Shown here: one piece after another, positions 18,995 to 29,580 of the stretch
Layout of the letters: each line of letters begins with the position of its first letter
Numbering within the stretch: the first letter of the stretch is position 1
NCBI GenBank assembly: GCA_016709305.1
Contig: JADJNA010000055.1
Span: 186,001 to 250,000, forward strand
Origin: Candidatus Villigracilis saccharophilus
GTDB taxonomy: Bacteria > Chloroflexota > Anaerolineae > Anaerolineales > Villigracilaceae
Direction: 5' to 3'
Length of the DNA: 64,000 nucleotides
The notes under the pieces: model-generated
The model's database searches: none
Told to the model about the DNA's origin: nothing
The model's input: the letters and a program-made list of their open reading frames with translations, nothing else
Program-made: the position numbers and the translations under genes

Positions 18995-20239
18995 ATGATC
19001 CCATACAACAAACGTATTGTGGTGTCCCTAATATTGTTGGTATTCATTATTGTAAGTGGTTGCGGCTGTGCTGCAACCACTTACTGATTTACCAGACGGT
19101 AACATTTCATCGAGCCCAGCGCCCGTGAATGGGCTGCTACCCACCTCCACTTCAACCAGCACGCCGATTCCCACCAGAGTTCCTTTTTATACCAGAGTAC
19201 CAGGAGCCCATTTACCCATCCCGGTGCGCTCAATAATCAGGCGGACTTGGATTTCGTCAAGGCGCAGATCGCAGCTGGGAAAATCCATGGGCAAGGGCTT
19301 TCAATGAGATGAAGGTATTGGCAACCCGCAATAAAAGCACGGTTGCACCGACTACTGAAACTGCCCAGAAAAATGATGCGCGAAAAGTCTATGCAAATGC
19401 GCTTGCCTGGTACTACACCGGCGACGTGAAATATGCAGAAAACGCGATCAACATCTTGAATGTATGGGGAACAACATTTGAAGGGTTTCCTTCTGCAGAG
19501 GGTCAGAATCTGTTACAGGGAGGCTGGATCGGTTCTCTTCTGGGTCCAGCTGCTGAAATTATGCGAGGCTATTCGGGCTGGGATCCCGCTGATATGGCGA
19601 AAGTCCAAACAATGTTTAGGGATCATTTTTATCCCGTGTTAAATACCGCGAGCACATGGAATGGAAATGTTGATCTAACCCAGATCGATGCCATGATGAG
19701 CATCGCTGTTTTCAATGATGATGAGACTGAGTTTAATTTAGGTCTACAACGGATGGAAGCTAGATTTCCTGCATATTTTTATCTCGAATCGGATGGAGGT
19801 GTTCCAGCAATTGGCGGTGACGGGGACGACATCAATAAATTCTGGAACAGCCCTACTGAGTGGTGGATGGCCTGACCCGGAAACGTGCCGGGATAACGGT
19901 CATCATACGCAGTTTGGGATAGCGTCTGCTTTGCATGCTGCGGAGGTTGCCTGGAATCAGGGAGTGGATGTTTACGCTAAACACTCCGATCGATTTATTG
20001 CCACCATGGAATTGATGGCTGCCCAAATTTTAACCGGTGATATGCAAGGTGCCTGCGTAAACAACTTCACCACCACAGATTTATATGATACATGGGAAAT
20101 TGGGTACAACCACTACCGTAACCGCATGGGTATGGAGTTGCCGAATACCCACGAGTTGATCACTACTCGAGTCAGACGGGCAGGTATGAATGATTGGAAC
20201 ATCTTTTACGAAACACTGACACATGCTGGCGCAGAGTAA
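18995..20239 (+). pseudogene. Alginate-lyase-family (PL/alginate_lyase domain) secreted lipoprotein, several frameshifts
   Basis: ATG 18995 opens a lipoprotein signal with lipobox VSGCG, but the frame ends at about 19085. The family start (GAHFTHPGALNNQADLDFV, read at about 19200-19260) and KAQIAAGKNPW (to about 19290) are recovered only by switching frames. The longest piece (19309-19860) holds the alpha/alpha-barrel segment NDARKVYANALAWYYTGD and LQGGWIGSLLGPAAEIMRGY. The last piece (19865-20239) carries the catalytic-region motif RDNGHHTQFGIASALHAAEV. At least three or four shifts are needed for a product of about 400 residues. The enzyme class cleaves polyuronates by beta-elimination, which fits the downstream GH105/GH88 and Kdu genes. 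Confidence 0.72.
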
Positions 20240-20397
20240 AGTCAGTACGGGAGCCTTCTATGTATAAATTAGCTGGGGAAGAAGTTCTGTTGACAGCTGG
20301 CGCACCGCTCAACATTAACGGTAGTGTCTGCGCCTTTAATACCATGCGTTAGTGGGCATCAAGGCTTCAAATTGAATTGAAGTAGAATAGGGGGACT

Positions 20398-22944
20398 ATG
20401 ACAGGAAAAGTTGATCCTATCGAAGCCCCACGTACCTTTGGACAATGGGTTAAGCATCAGCGCAAGCGCTTGTTTAACTCAGGATAATCTGGCACAGCGT
20501 GTGGCATGCTCCAAGTCAATGATCAATAAATTGAAAGTGACCTGCGCAGCCCCACCAAACCCATGCTGGAGTTGCTGGCACTTAATCTGAAAATCGCCCC
20601 AGTAGACTACGCTAACTTTGTTCACCTTGCTCAGCCTCACCTATTGGTTGATTCCACCGATTCTTAAGTAAAGATACTACAAACACTAACATCGCAGCCT
20701 TGCTTACCCATGCCCGCAAGACATATCCGAATCCCTCACTCCTTTGATCGGCCGTGAACGTGAAGTTGAGTCAGTGAGTTATTCTCTGCAACAACCTAAA
20801 ATTCGTTTACTTACCTTAACGGGTCCAGGTGGCATAGGAAAGACGCGCCGGCGATGGGTAGCTACTGAACTAAAAGATAAGTTCGCTGACGGTGTTTACT
20901 TTGTTTCATTGGCACCGGCACGCGACCCGGCTCTGGTACTCTCAACCATTGTTCAAGCCCTGGGCTTAAACCCGTGGGTGATGAGCGTGATGATGAATTG
21001 CTAGTTACTTATTTGCATGAAAAGGCAGTCTTGCTGATTCTGGATAATTTTGAGCAGGCATTACCGGCAACCAAAGCCATTGCCGATCTTTTGATGTTTA
21101 CAGCTTATGTCAAAGTGCTGGTCACCAGTCGGGCGGTCTTGCGATTGAGTGGCGAACATGAATTTGTGGTAACGCCTCTCGATGTTCAGATCTAAATCAA
21201 CTGCTGACCCAGCCATCCTCGCGCAGTCACCGGCTGTGCAACTCTTTGTTCAACATGCCCTGGCTGTTAAGTCTGACTTCAGGCTGACCAGCGAGAACGC
21301 CCAAAGTGTGGCTGAAATTTGTGCCCGGTTGGATGGCTTGCCACTAGCACTCATTCTTGCTGCATCGCGGTGCAAGGTACTTTCTCCACAAGCCATCCTC
21401 GCACGCTTGACCGGTGCGCTGGGCGGTGCGTTGGGATTGCTGACTGGTGGTGTTCAGGATTTGCCCGCGCGGCAACAAACCATTCGCCAAACCATTGATT
21501 GGAGTTACAACCTGCTCAGTGAGCGTGAGCAGATATTGTTCAGACGCCTCGGAATTTTTGTTGGCGGCTGTAGCTTGGATGCGATCGAAGAAGTCAGTAG
21601 CAGGCTAAAAGGAAGTCAGACGCGTCTACAGTCGATTCCTGAACTCTCAGCGTTAGATTCTGCTATTGCTCTTGTGGACCAAAGTTTATTGCGCCAAACA
21701 GAAGAACTCGATGGCGAACCGCGTTTTTTTATGTTGGAAATATTGCGAGAGTATGCGTTCGAATGTTTGATCGCGCAGAACGAACTGGAAATTATGCGCC
21801 ATCAGCACGCCGCATACTACCTCCGTCTGGTGAATGCGATAGAGCCAAAACTACGCGGGGCAGAACAGGAATTTGCTTTAAAGCGGTTGGATGCAGACTA
21901 TGACAACATCCGCTCTGCCCTGACCTGGAGCTGCTCCTCCAACGTTGAAATGGCTTTGCGAATGGCGGCTGTGTTATGGGAGTATTGGCTATCGCGCGGT
22001 TACTGGAGTGAAGGGCGGGCATGGCTGACAGATATCTTGCAACGCTCTGATGCAATACCGTCACTGCCTGTCAACCTCCGCGCCCAGGTACTTAATGGCG
22101 CAGGCTTACTGATTTCAGTTCAAGGCGATCAACCCGCAGCCAGTATTTATCTTCAGGAAAGTCTGCGCTTGTTTTCGAGAATTGGGTGATCAAATGGGCG
22201 AAGCCTGGGCGCTTAATCATTTAGGTCAGACTTTAAATCTCTCAGATCAACAGGAGCAGGCTTTTCCGATTTTTGAATCAAGCTTGCAGTTATTCCGCGC
22301 ACTGGATGACAATTGGCACAGCGCGTGGGTCTTGATCAATCTGGGCGATGTCAGCGTACAAAAAGGGGAGACCGACCGCGCACTGCATTTCTTCTCGGAG
22401 GCGCGTGATTTATTCAATATGCTTGATCACAAACGCGGAAAAGCGCACGCGATTGACCGCCTCGGACGCCTGGCTATATGGCGTCGTGATTTGAACCAGG
22501 CTGTGACTTTTTATTCAGAAAGTTTGCGATTGTTCAGAGAGATCGGCGAGCTGGAGGGCTGTGCTTTGGCGCTTCAGAACCTAGGGCGGCTGTCATCTGA
22601 AAGTGGACAGAAAAAACAAGCACTTGACTACTTGATTGAAAGTTTACGCCTGTTCGGAAGTTTGAATGATCGCTTGGGGCTTTGCCTGGTCTTTGCTGCG
22701 TCTGGCGATTGTGGTTGACGATCTGCGGCAACCCGAACAAGCTGCGATATTATTTGGCGCAACTGACACCATGATGGTAGATTTTAAGGGTCGCTTATTT
22801 AACTGGGATCATCCCGATTTTATCAAGGATACTTTGCATGAGGCACGGGCTCGATCTGATACAACCGCCTGGGCATATGGGCATGCGCTTTCGATCGAAA
22901 AAATATTGGGATGGGTTTTGGAGCAACAGTTCATCATAGAATAG
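20398..22944 (+). pseudogene. XRE-NB-ARC-TPR (AfsR/LuxR-like) transcriptional regulator, many frameshifts
   Basis: From ATG 20398, pieces in different frames give an N-terminal XRE helix-turn-helix (TQDNLAQRVACSKSMINKIES when repaired). An NB-ARC ATPase follows: P-loop LTLTGPGGIGKT at about 20815-20850, Walker B in AVLLILDNFEQ at about 21030-21060, VTSRAVLRLSGE, and the GLPLAL motif at about 21340. Then come a winged-helix region and TPR repeats (ALALQNLGRLSSESG). About six breaks are needed, at roughly 20465, 20668, 20985, 21185, 22187 and 22695. Full length would be about 845 residues. Such STAND regulators respond to small-molecule or protein signals; position between the lyase and the sugar transporter suggests local control. 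Confidence 0.75.
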
Positions 22945-22991
22945 TCAGCCCGGTAAAACGATACAAATCATAGAAATGCTTGGATAGTCAA

Positions 22992-23018
22992 AACGCGCCT
23001 GATTGGCGCGTTTTTTTT
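22992..23018 (+). terminator. Rho-independent terminator
   Basis: Stem AACGCGCC (22992-22999) and GGCGCGTT (23005-23012) with a five-base loop, followed by six more T. It lies 48 bases after the end of the regulator gene and closes that unit. Confidence 0.9.
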
Positions 23019-23041
23019 GTGCAAGACCAGGGTTGAGATTC

Positions 23042-23113
23042 TCTCTGTCCTATTTTTGTGCTCTCATTGTCCTTCGTGCTTAGTTGGGCTGAGAAAGATG
23101 ATGGACTAAACCA
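23042..23113 (+). repeat. Upstream repeat, copy 2 (partner at 16571-16645)
   Basis: Contains the same TTTGTGCTCTCATTGTCCTT core as the copy at 16.57 kb, directly after a terminator and about 220 bases before the sugar-binding lipoprotein gene. The remaining stretch to 23331 holds no gene; a GGAGG occurs at 23161 without a start nearby, and GGAG precedes the ATG at 23332. The repeat is best explained as a shared promoter or leader of two carbohydrate units. Confidence 0.55.
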
Positions 23114-23331
23114 CCTCTTGTGAACACCTTCTTTTCGGAAAAATTCTGCAATTTATTTTAGGAGGTAGCTGCTAAAAAAATAAAACCTGAATACCACACG
23201 ATTGCCTGAAAAGAGCGTGACCGATACCCTGCCGGATACCGGTCACCAACGAGAGGAAATCCACACATGTCTCTAGTGCAAGTGGGCTTCCAACTCCAAA
23301 ATATATCATAACTATCAAGGAGTATGAAGAG

Positions 23332-24783
23332 ATGAAACGTTTATCCACAATTCTTTCAGTGTTAATTGCTTTGAGCATACTGCTCACCGCCTGTGGTAGC
23401 GCCCCTGCCGCGACCGAAGCCCCGCTTCTCCGAGCCGCGACAGATGCACCTGCTGCCGCTCCCGCGGAATTGGAAGGCACCCTGAAGGTTTGGTCATTTA
23501 CAAACGATACTTACGTAATCGCAACTGCATTCAAAGAACTTCACCCCAAAGTTAATATTGAATTCACCATGATTCCGATGAACGGCGGAGAATTCCAGAC
23601 CAAGGTTCGCGCTGCTGCTGGAACCGCAGATGCGCCCGATGTTGTGGCTCTGGAGGCTGCTTTCGTGAGAGAGTGGGTTGAGGCAGATGGTCTTCTGGCT
23701 GACCAGAGTGATTTGCTTCCCCTCACCAAAGAACTCAAGAGCTACCAGGCCGGTGTTGATGTCGGTACCTACGATGGCATGACCAAGGCGTATACCTTTG
23801 AGTCCACCCCGGGCGCTTTCTTCTATCGCCGCAGCCTTGCAAAGGAATGTCTCGGCACCGATGATCCAGAAAAGATCCAGGCTATGGTTTCTGATCTCGA
23901 TAAGTTTGTTGAGGTCTCTGCCAAGATCAAGGGTTGCGGAACCGGCGACTATTTTATGGTAGGAACTGCCGGGGAACTGTCCAGTCCGTTCTTTACTACC
24001 CGCGAGCAGCCTTGGGTTGTTGATGGCGCACTGACCATTGACCCCAAAGTTGTCGAATATGTTCATTTCGCAAAAATGATGCGTGACAATGGTTACGAAT
24101 CAGGCGCCGGTCAATGGTCTGAGGGTTGGTTTGCCGGTATGAACGACACCCTGAAGGATGCCAGTGGCACTCCCAAGAAAGTGTTCAGCTACTTCCTGCC
24201 CACCTGGGGTCTTCCCTACGTTTTGATCAATAATGCCAAAGCGAAAGACGGCTCCAGCGACACAAGCGGCGACTGGGCGATGGTACAAGGCCCCATGGCC
24301 TATCAATGGGGTGGCACCTGGATTGGCGCTTTGGAAGGCAGCGAGCAGAGTGAATTGGCAAAAGAATTCGTAAAATTCAGCTGCCTTGATGAAGAATTCC
24401 TGACAAAATTAGCTCAAGGGTATTACACCAACGAAAAACTGAAAGAGATTGACCCGACCGTGCCCGATAGTCTGGTATTCAATCCTGGCGACTTTGTCTC
24501 CAGCCAGCTCGTCGTTGAAAATATCATACCCAGTTTCGATAATTCTTCTGCGGCTGAATTCCTCGGTGGACAGAGATCCATACGGAGCATTTGCCGCGAC
24601 AGCCTCGGGCGTCGGTGGCAAGTTGATCCAGGTACGGATGATGCCATTCAGCGCGCTCTCGGTGACCCACTAGGGGCTTACCTAGGCGGAACCATGACCG
24701 AAGCTGAAATGTGGGCGGCATTCCTGACTGCGGTTGGGAATGAAAACCCAGATCTGGTTCTTCCTGAACCTCCTGTGAAATAA
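23332..24783 (+). CDS. Sugar ABC transporter substrate-binding lipoprotein (compensated double frameshift)
   Basis: 483 residues with a lipoprotein signal (lipobox LLTACGS, Cys 21) and the extracellular solute-binding family 1 pattern. The mature domain begins EGTLKVWSFTND, and GTWIGALEGSEQSELAKEF lies in the C-terminal lobe. Between about 24574 and 24632 the local translation (RSIRSICRDSLG) is nonsense. The +1 frame over just that stretch gives DPYGAFAATASGVGGKLIQ, the expected family sequence. One extra A at about 24574 and one missing G at about 24633 explain it, so some 20 residues are misread although the frame looks intact. It would deliver oligosaccharides to the two permeases downstream; no ATPase gene is nearby. 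Confidence 0.88.
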   Translation: MKRLSTILSVLIALSILLTACGSAPAATEAPLLRAATDAPAAAPAELEGTLKVWSFTNDTYVIATAFKELHPKVNIEFTMIPMNGGEFQTKVRAAAGTADAPDVVALEAAFVREWVEADGLLADQSDLLPLTKELKSYQAGVDVGTYDGMTKAYTFESTPGAFFYRRSLAKECLGTDDPEKIQAMVSDLDKFVEVSAKIKGCGTGDYFMVGTAGELSSPFFTTREQPWVVDGALTIDPKVVEYVHFAKMMRDNGYESGAGQWSEGWFAGMNDTLKDASGTPKKVFSYFLPTWGLPYVLINNAKAKDGSSDTSGDWAMVQGPMAYQWGGTWIGALEGSEQSELAKEFVKFSCLDEEFLTKLAQGYYTNEKLKEIDPTVPDSLVFNPGDFVSSQLVVENIIPSFDNSSAAEFLGGQRSIRSICRDSLGRRWQVDPGTDDAIQRALGDPLGAYLGGTMTEAEMWAAFLTAVGNENPDLVLPEPPVK

Positions 24784-24896
24784 CTTTGTTGTAAAAAGAT
24801 GGGTGGGTCAGTGTGAACAAATGCACTGACCCACCCATAATTTCTCGATCACCTAGATGTTGGCAAAACAAAAGCCTATTCATAAATGGAGGCGGC

Positions 24897-25789
24897 ATGA
24901 AACATAAAAAAATTCCCACGGGGTACCTGTTCATTACACCCTTCATCATAGGCTTTCTCGTTTTTGGCTTATATCCGGTTCTAAACACCATTGGACTGAG
25001 TTTCACAGATACCACGCTGATGTCCAAAAAGCAGTCATTTTATAGGGCTTGATAACTTCAAGCGTCTGTTTGCTGATGCGGTTTTTATGAAGGCTGTGGG
25101 AAACACCTGGTTAATCTGGAGTTTGAATTTCATTCCTCAAATAGGATTCGCATTGCTTTTATCCGTTATGTTTACTAACGCCCGCCTCAATATTAAGGCG
25201 AAAGGAGTGTGGCGCGCAATCTTCTATTTGCCGAACCTGATGATGCCGGCTGCGGTGACGGCCTTGTTTGGCGCATTACTTGCCTACTACGGCCCCATGA
25301 ACCAGCTCTTGGTCAGGGCGGATTCTTGAGTGAAGCCGTGCGATTTTTGATTCAACCTTGATTGCGCGTGGAACGGTGGTTTTCATCAATTGGTGGACTT
25401 GGTTCGGGCAAACCATGATCATTGTGATGGCTGGTATGACCTCGATTCCGATTCCCCTGTATGAAGCTGCCATGGTGGATGGGGCAAGTGCCTGGCAAAT
25501 GTTCACACGAATAACTTTACCGCTCTTGAAGCCAATATTAGTCTTTATCTTTGTTACCGCTTTGACAGGCGGTATGCAGATGTTTGACATCCCGTATCTT
25601 TTGACAGATGGCAGGGGCGCTCCAGAAAGTTCAATTCAAACCAGCGCCATCCTAATGTTTCTGAAGTTCAACAGTAGTAAAGGACATATCGGAGCAGCCT
25701 CTTCGGTTGGTGTATTGGTTTTCATCATGACCACTGTTTGTGCCCTGGGTATTTTCTATTTTTGCATGTTAATGATCTTGACGATGTAA
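24897..25789 (+). pseudogene. Sugar ABC transporter permease, MalF type, frameshifted
   Basis: ATG 24897, with GGAGGCGGC before it, starts FITPFIIGFLVFGLYP, the first helix of MalF-type permeases. The frame is lost at about 25045 and resumes as GLDNFKRLFADAVFMKAVGNTW to about 25329. It is lost again, then resumes with LIARGTVVFINWWTWFGQTMII to TAA 25787-25789. The EAA loop, YEAAMVDGASAWQMFTRITLPLL, which docks on the ATPase, is intact at about 25451-25520. The repaired protein has six helices and about 295 residues. Two single-base breaks in a conserved protein within an otherwise coherent operon suggest sequence error. Confidence 0.82.
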
Positions 25790-25837
25790 AACCAGCAAAA
25801 ATACACTTTTCAAAAAGAAAACTGAGAGGTCGTAATC

Positions 25838-26684
25838 ATGATCAACAAATACAAACTTGGCACATATGTGTTGCGCTTTTTTAGCTATGCCCTCCTGTTC
25901 ATTTTGTTGCTTATTGTCATTATTCCGATCTGGCTCTTGATCGTGAACGCAACCCGCTCCACGACCGAGATCCAACAAGGCATCAGCTTATTGCCAAGCA
26001 CTCACATGCTGGAAAACTATAGTTTTTTGGGTGGTAGAGGTTTAGACCTGCCGCGAGGCTTCCATGAACAGCCTGTTCCTCGCCCTCGCTTCAACATTTG
26101 TCTCGGTTTACTTTGCTTTATTGACGGCTTACGGCATTGTTGTTTATAACTTTCCGGGCAAAAAAATATTCTCCAACTTTATCGTTGTACTGGTCATGAT
26201 CCCCATGCAGCTTTCCATTATTGGTTTCTATCAGTACATGTCAAAGTTGGGGTTGACTGATAATTATGCAGCATTAATTCTTCCACAGATCGCAAGCGCC
26301 GGCACGGTATTCTTTGCCAAACAATATCTTGAATCAATGGTAATTTGGGATTTGATTGATGCGGGTAGGATAGATGGCGCAAGCGAATTAAGTATCTTTC
26401 ATACGATCATGTTGCCTCTGGCAGTGCCTGGGGCAGCCACTATGGGTATCTTCGCATTTGTCGGTTCATGGAATAATTTTTTCACCCCTTTTATCATGAT
26501 TTCGTCTATCGAAAAATATACCCTGCCAATGCTGATACAAACTCTGCGTGGTGATGTGTATCGAACAGAGTATGGCGCGATTTATTTGGGTCTTGCCATA
26601 ACAGTCGTGCCGATCATTATCTTATATGCAGTTTTTTCGCGCTATATTGTCAGCGGTATAGCCATGGGCGCAGTAAAGAATAGA
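25838..26684 (+). pseudogene. Sugar ABC transporter permease, MalG type, frameshifted
   Basis: ATG 25838 (AGGTCG upstream) starts an N-terminal cytoplasmic segment and helix. The frame shifts at about 26030-26060 and continues from MNSLFLALASTFVSVYFALL. The EAA loop DLIDAGRIDGASELSIFHTIMLPL is present at about 26353-26420. The written frame runs on to 26750, but the family ends at ..SGIAMGAVKE; adding one G at about 26680 puts a stop right there, so the last 20 residues of the open frame are spurious. Together with the preceding permease it forms the membrane part of a carbohydrate importer. The ATPase must be supplied from elsewhere, as is common for this class. Confidence 0.8.
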
Positions 26685-26949
26685 TTTCACACGGTTTTGT
26701 CGATTGATAATCCAGAGTATTTTGCCCTCCTGTCAATTTTTCATGCTTGATAGTTTAGGTTACTCCTAGAACCTGACCTATCGATCATGAAGAATTCTTC
26801 ATGGTACTTTTCTCTCTTTAGCGCCCTCGCCGTAAGGCGAGGGCCAAAGGGAAGAAAATTACGTTCACGAATAACTTGCGCCTGAAAGAATTTCAAGATG
26901 TGTAGCTCGTTATTGAAGAGCATACCCCGGATAATTTTAGGACTAAAAG

Positions 26950-27112
26950 CTAACATCCATTACCATCCGCGATGTCGCTGCGCAGGCAAGCGTCTCAGTT
27001 GCAACGGTCAGTCGTTATCTCAATCAGAAAATCCGGTTTCTCCTGAAGTTGCGCGAGAATTGCACAGAGTGATGGATGAACTTAATTATCAGCCGGATGC
27101 GAGCGCAACAAT
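26950..27112 (+). pseudogene. LacI-family regulator, DNA-binding domain only
   Basis: The frame at 26950 reads SITIRDVAAQASVSVATVSR, the LacI helix-turn-helix, then after a one-base shift at about 27028 the hinge region NPVSPEVARELHRVMDELNY. The sugar-binding domain of about 270 residues is absent: within 30 bases the sequence turns into the glycoside hydrolase that follows. No start codon is left in frame. This is a true internal deletion or a misjoin, not a single indel. The original repressor probably controlled the transporter and uronate genes around it. Confidence 0.75.
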
Positions 27113-27142
27113 TGGCTTCCTTCTAACCAAACGGTGGGACCC

Positions 27143-28029
27143 GTGCAATTGTTTAAACAAGTCAGCCAAACACTGTTGACCATGCAAAGATATTCATGGG
27201 AGCAAGGTGGCGGCACAGGCGTTCCTGGAACTGGGTGATATTGATCTCTCGCCATCATGCTGGCACGAGACGCAGTTCAGCGGCAGAGCTCCGATGGCCG
27301 GCTGGCACTCGATGCATGATAACGAAGGCGTTACGGATCCGGCTGCGAATGGAGAAGCTGTGTTGATTGCGGCACGTATCACGAAAGATCCAGCGTTGCA
27401 GACCGCAGTGGATGCAATGCTCAATTACTTACTGAAGACCGCGCCGCGCGCAGTCGATGGAACCCTGTTTCATGTGACGGATGTCAAAGAAGTTTGGGTG
27501 GATCGGTGTATATGGCGCCTCCGTTTTTAGCTATCGCTGGTGGTGGATGACGCCATTCTGCAAATCCATGGCATCAAAAGACGCCTTTTGGAATACAGAA
27601 GCTAAGTTGTACGCGCATATATGGGATGAAGAGCGCAATGCATTAACCCGCTCGAAACATTGGGGTGTGGGAAATGGTTGTTGCAGCAGGGATTACCCGG
27701 CGTCAGGGAAATTATTGACGGCTGTCTCGTTCATCAACGCGCTGATGGATTATTCCATGATGTGGTTGATCAACCAGAAACTTTTATAGAAACTAATTTA
27801 TCTCAAATGCTGGCTTACTCGATCTATCGCGGCATTGTTGGAGGCTATTTGCCTCTTACATACAAAGCACATGCCGACAAAATGCGTGAAGCGGTTCATC
27901 AAAAGGTAGATGACTTTGGTTACGTACAAAGGCGTTTGTGGAGCGCCTACCTTCGATCACGCAGGCACAGCCCCCGAAGGGCAAGCCTTCTTTCTGCTCA
28001 TGGAAGCCGCCTGGAAAGAAACCCTATGA
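27143..28029 (+). pseudogene. GH105-type unsaturated rhamnogalacturonyl hydrolase, frameshifted
   Basis: The coding signal starts near GTG 27143 (QLFKQVSQTLLTMQRYSWEQG), in three or four frames, and ends at TGA 28027-28029. Recognisable parts are SWEQGVAAQAFLELGD, DVKEVWVDSVYMAPPFLA (when repaired), HWGVGNGWLLQGLP and FDHAGTAPEGQAFFLLMEAA, the order expected for the alpha/alpha-barrel of GH105/YteR. The enzyme hydrates the 4,5-double bond left by lyases and releases 5-keto-4-deoxyuronate from oligosaccharides. Its stop overlaps the ATG of the GH88 gene. Shifts are at about 27195, 27260, 27515, 27700 and 27930. Confidence 0.75.
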
Positions 28030-28735
28030 CAACTCACATCACATCCCCCTCCTGGCTCGATGCAGCCCTCGAATTTTGCATCACCAAAACGCGGGATAAC
28101 CTCGCCACGCTCACATCATTTCCCGAACGCACCGAAGACGGCAAATGGATTCAGACCAAGCCCGATCAACACGGCTGGTGGGTTGGCGGGCATTGGGTTG
28201 GATTGCTCTGGCTCGCTTATGCTGCTACAGGCGAACAGGCGGATTCTCAATCAGGTACACATCAGGCTTGAGTTCCACCTCCTGCTGGAGTCGCGGTCAG
28301 GCCTGGGGTGTGTATGGTTTTACCGATTGCTATCGCGCCACTGGCGATCCTGTTTTCTTGAATGCCAGTCGCCGCTTGATGGTTTATCTCTGGCCTGTCG
28401 CCTGCTGACCTGATCCCGTTTTGGGATTACGACAGTCCGTTCATTCCCAACGATGTGCGTGATAGTTCAGCGGCATCTGTATTGTTCAGGCTTGCTCTCT
28501 TTAGCAGCCATCGAAAATGATCCGAACTCGCGAGCATCTGGCAAAACCGAGCCATTAGCATTCTGAATCCCTTGGGAAAATTACACCAGCCGCAATTCTA
28601 ATGAAGACCTGCTATTACGGCACCCGTTCCAAACCTCATAACCTGATGGATCATGGTCTGATCTATGGCGATTATTATTTCGTCGAAGGGCCCCTTATGC
28701 GTCTGGCAAAACCCAATTTAAGTCTAAATATCTAA
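28026..28735 (+). pseudogene. GH88-type unsaturated glucuronyl hydrolase, frameshifted and internally shortened
   Basis: ATG 28026 begins WLDAALEFCITKTRDNLATL and reads to GGHWVGLLWLAYAATGEQA. Other frames then give SRGQAWGVYGFTDCYRATGD (about 28285-28345), the active-site region of GH88, and FIPNDVRDSSAASVLFRLAL. The tail MDHGLIYGDYYFVEGPLMRL ends at TAA 28733-28735. The family is normally about 370-400 residues; here only about 235 codons exist, so roughly 150 residues between the first two parts are missing, besides several indels. The function of the ancestor is removal of the unsaturated uronate from oligosaccharide non-reducing ends, parallel to GH105. Confidence 0.72.
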
Positions 28736-28758
28736 ATATCAATCTTTAGGAGCATTTC

Positions 28759-29579
28759 ATGAAATATCATTCTTTCTTACAACGAATAGCGCGTATCAAT
28801 TCGTTTGCCCATAAATCCCCTGCCAACTGCTTGATTTTAATTTGTTGAAACTGGCTGCTGGAGGAAAACACAGTGCCAACAGCGGGCGAACTGAAATCCT
28901 TGCACGGTGATCCTAGGCGGAAAAGCCACCTTTGAAATAAACGGTCAGCGCTTTGAAAAGTCGGCGGGCGACCGAATGTTTTAATGGAAAGCCGCATTCA
29001 GTATATGCCTGCGGGCACAGAGTACAGTATTCAAGCGGATAGCCCAGTGGAGATCGCCTTGCCGAGTGCGCCTAGTGACACGACTGAACCGAAAACCTTG
29101 CGTAATTGCTCCCGTCCAAGTGGCGAATGGCGTTTGGGGTGCGGCAAACTTCAAGCGCAACTTCCATCAAATTCTCACGCTGGCTTCCCAGCCTGAACTA
29201 TCTGGTCGCCGGCCGATCGTTGGCGAGACCTTCACTCCCAGCGGCAACTGGAGCACTTATCCACCTCACAAACACCAGGTCGATGATCTGCCACGTGAGG
29301 CATACCGAAGAAATGTACTACTTCAGAGTGAACCCCGGCGAAGGCTTTGGCATCTGTCATTATTACAACGAAGAAGGTGAAGATGAAAACTTCACTGTCC
29401 GCGATAACAGCATTCACATGCTACCGCGTGGTTATCACACTGTTGTCAGTGCGCCTGGTTACACCACTTATTATCTATGGTTTTTGGCAGGCAATCAACG
29501 CGTGCAAGCTACAGTCGATGATCCTGCAGTAGGCTGGGTAAACAAGACCGTTGCCATGTTAAAAGAATTGGGACATTAA
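28759..29579 (+). pseudogene. KduI/IolB-family isomerase, frameshifted
   Basis: ATG 28759 has TTAGGAG upstream. Repaired, the protein begins with a cupin half (LAAGGKHSANSGRTEI, GGKATFEINGQRF) and ends with the metal-binding half containing PPHKHQVDDLP, EEMYYFRVNPGEGFG and NSIHMLPRGYHTVVSAPGY. The closest pattern is IolB (5-deoxyglucuronate isomerase). The surrounding KduD, KdgK and unsaturated-uronyl hydrolases make isomerisation of 5-keto-4-deoxyuronate the likelier task. At least five breaks occur between 28780 and 29310, while the last 270 bases are clean. It starts an operon that continues one base later with kduD. Confidence 0.75.
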
Positions 29580-29580
29580 A

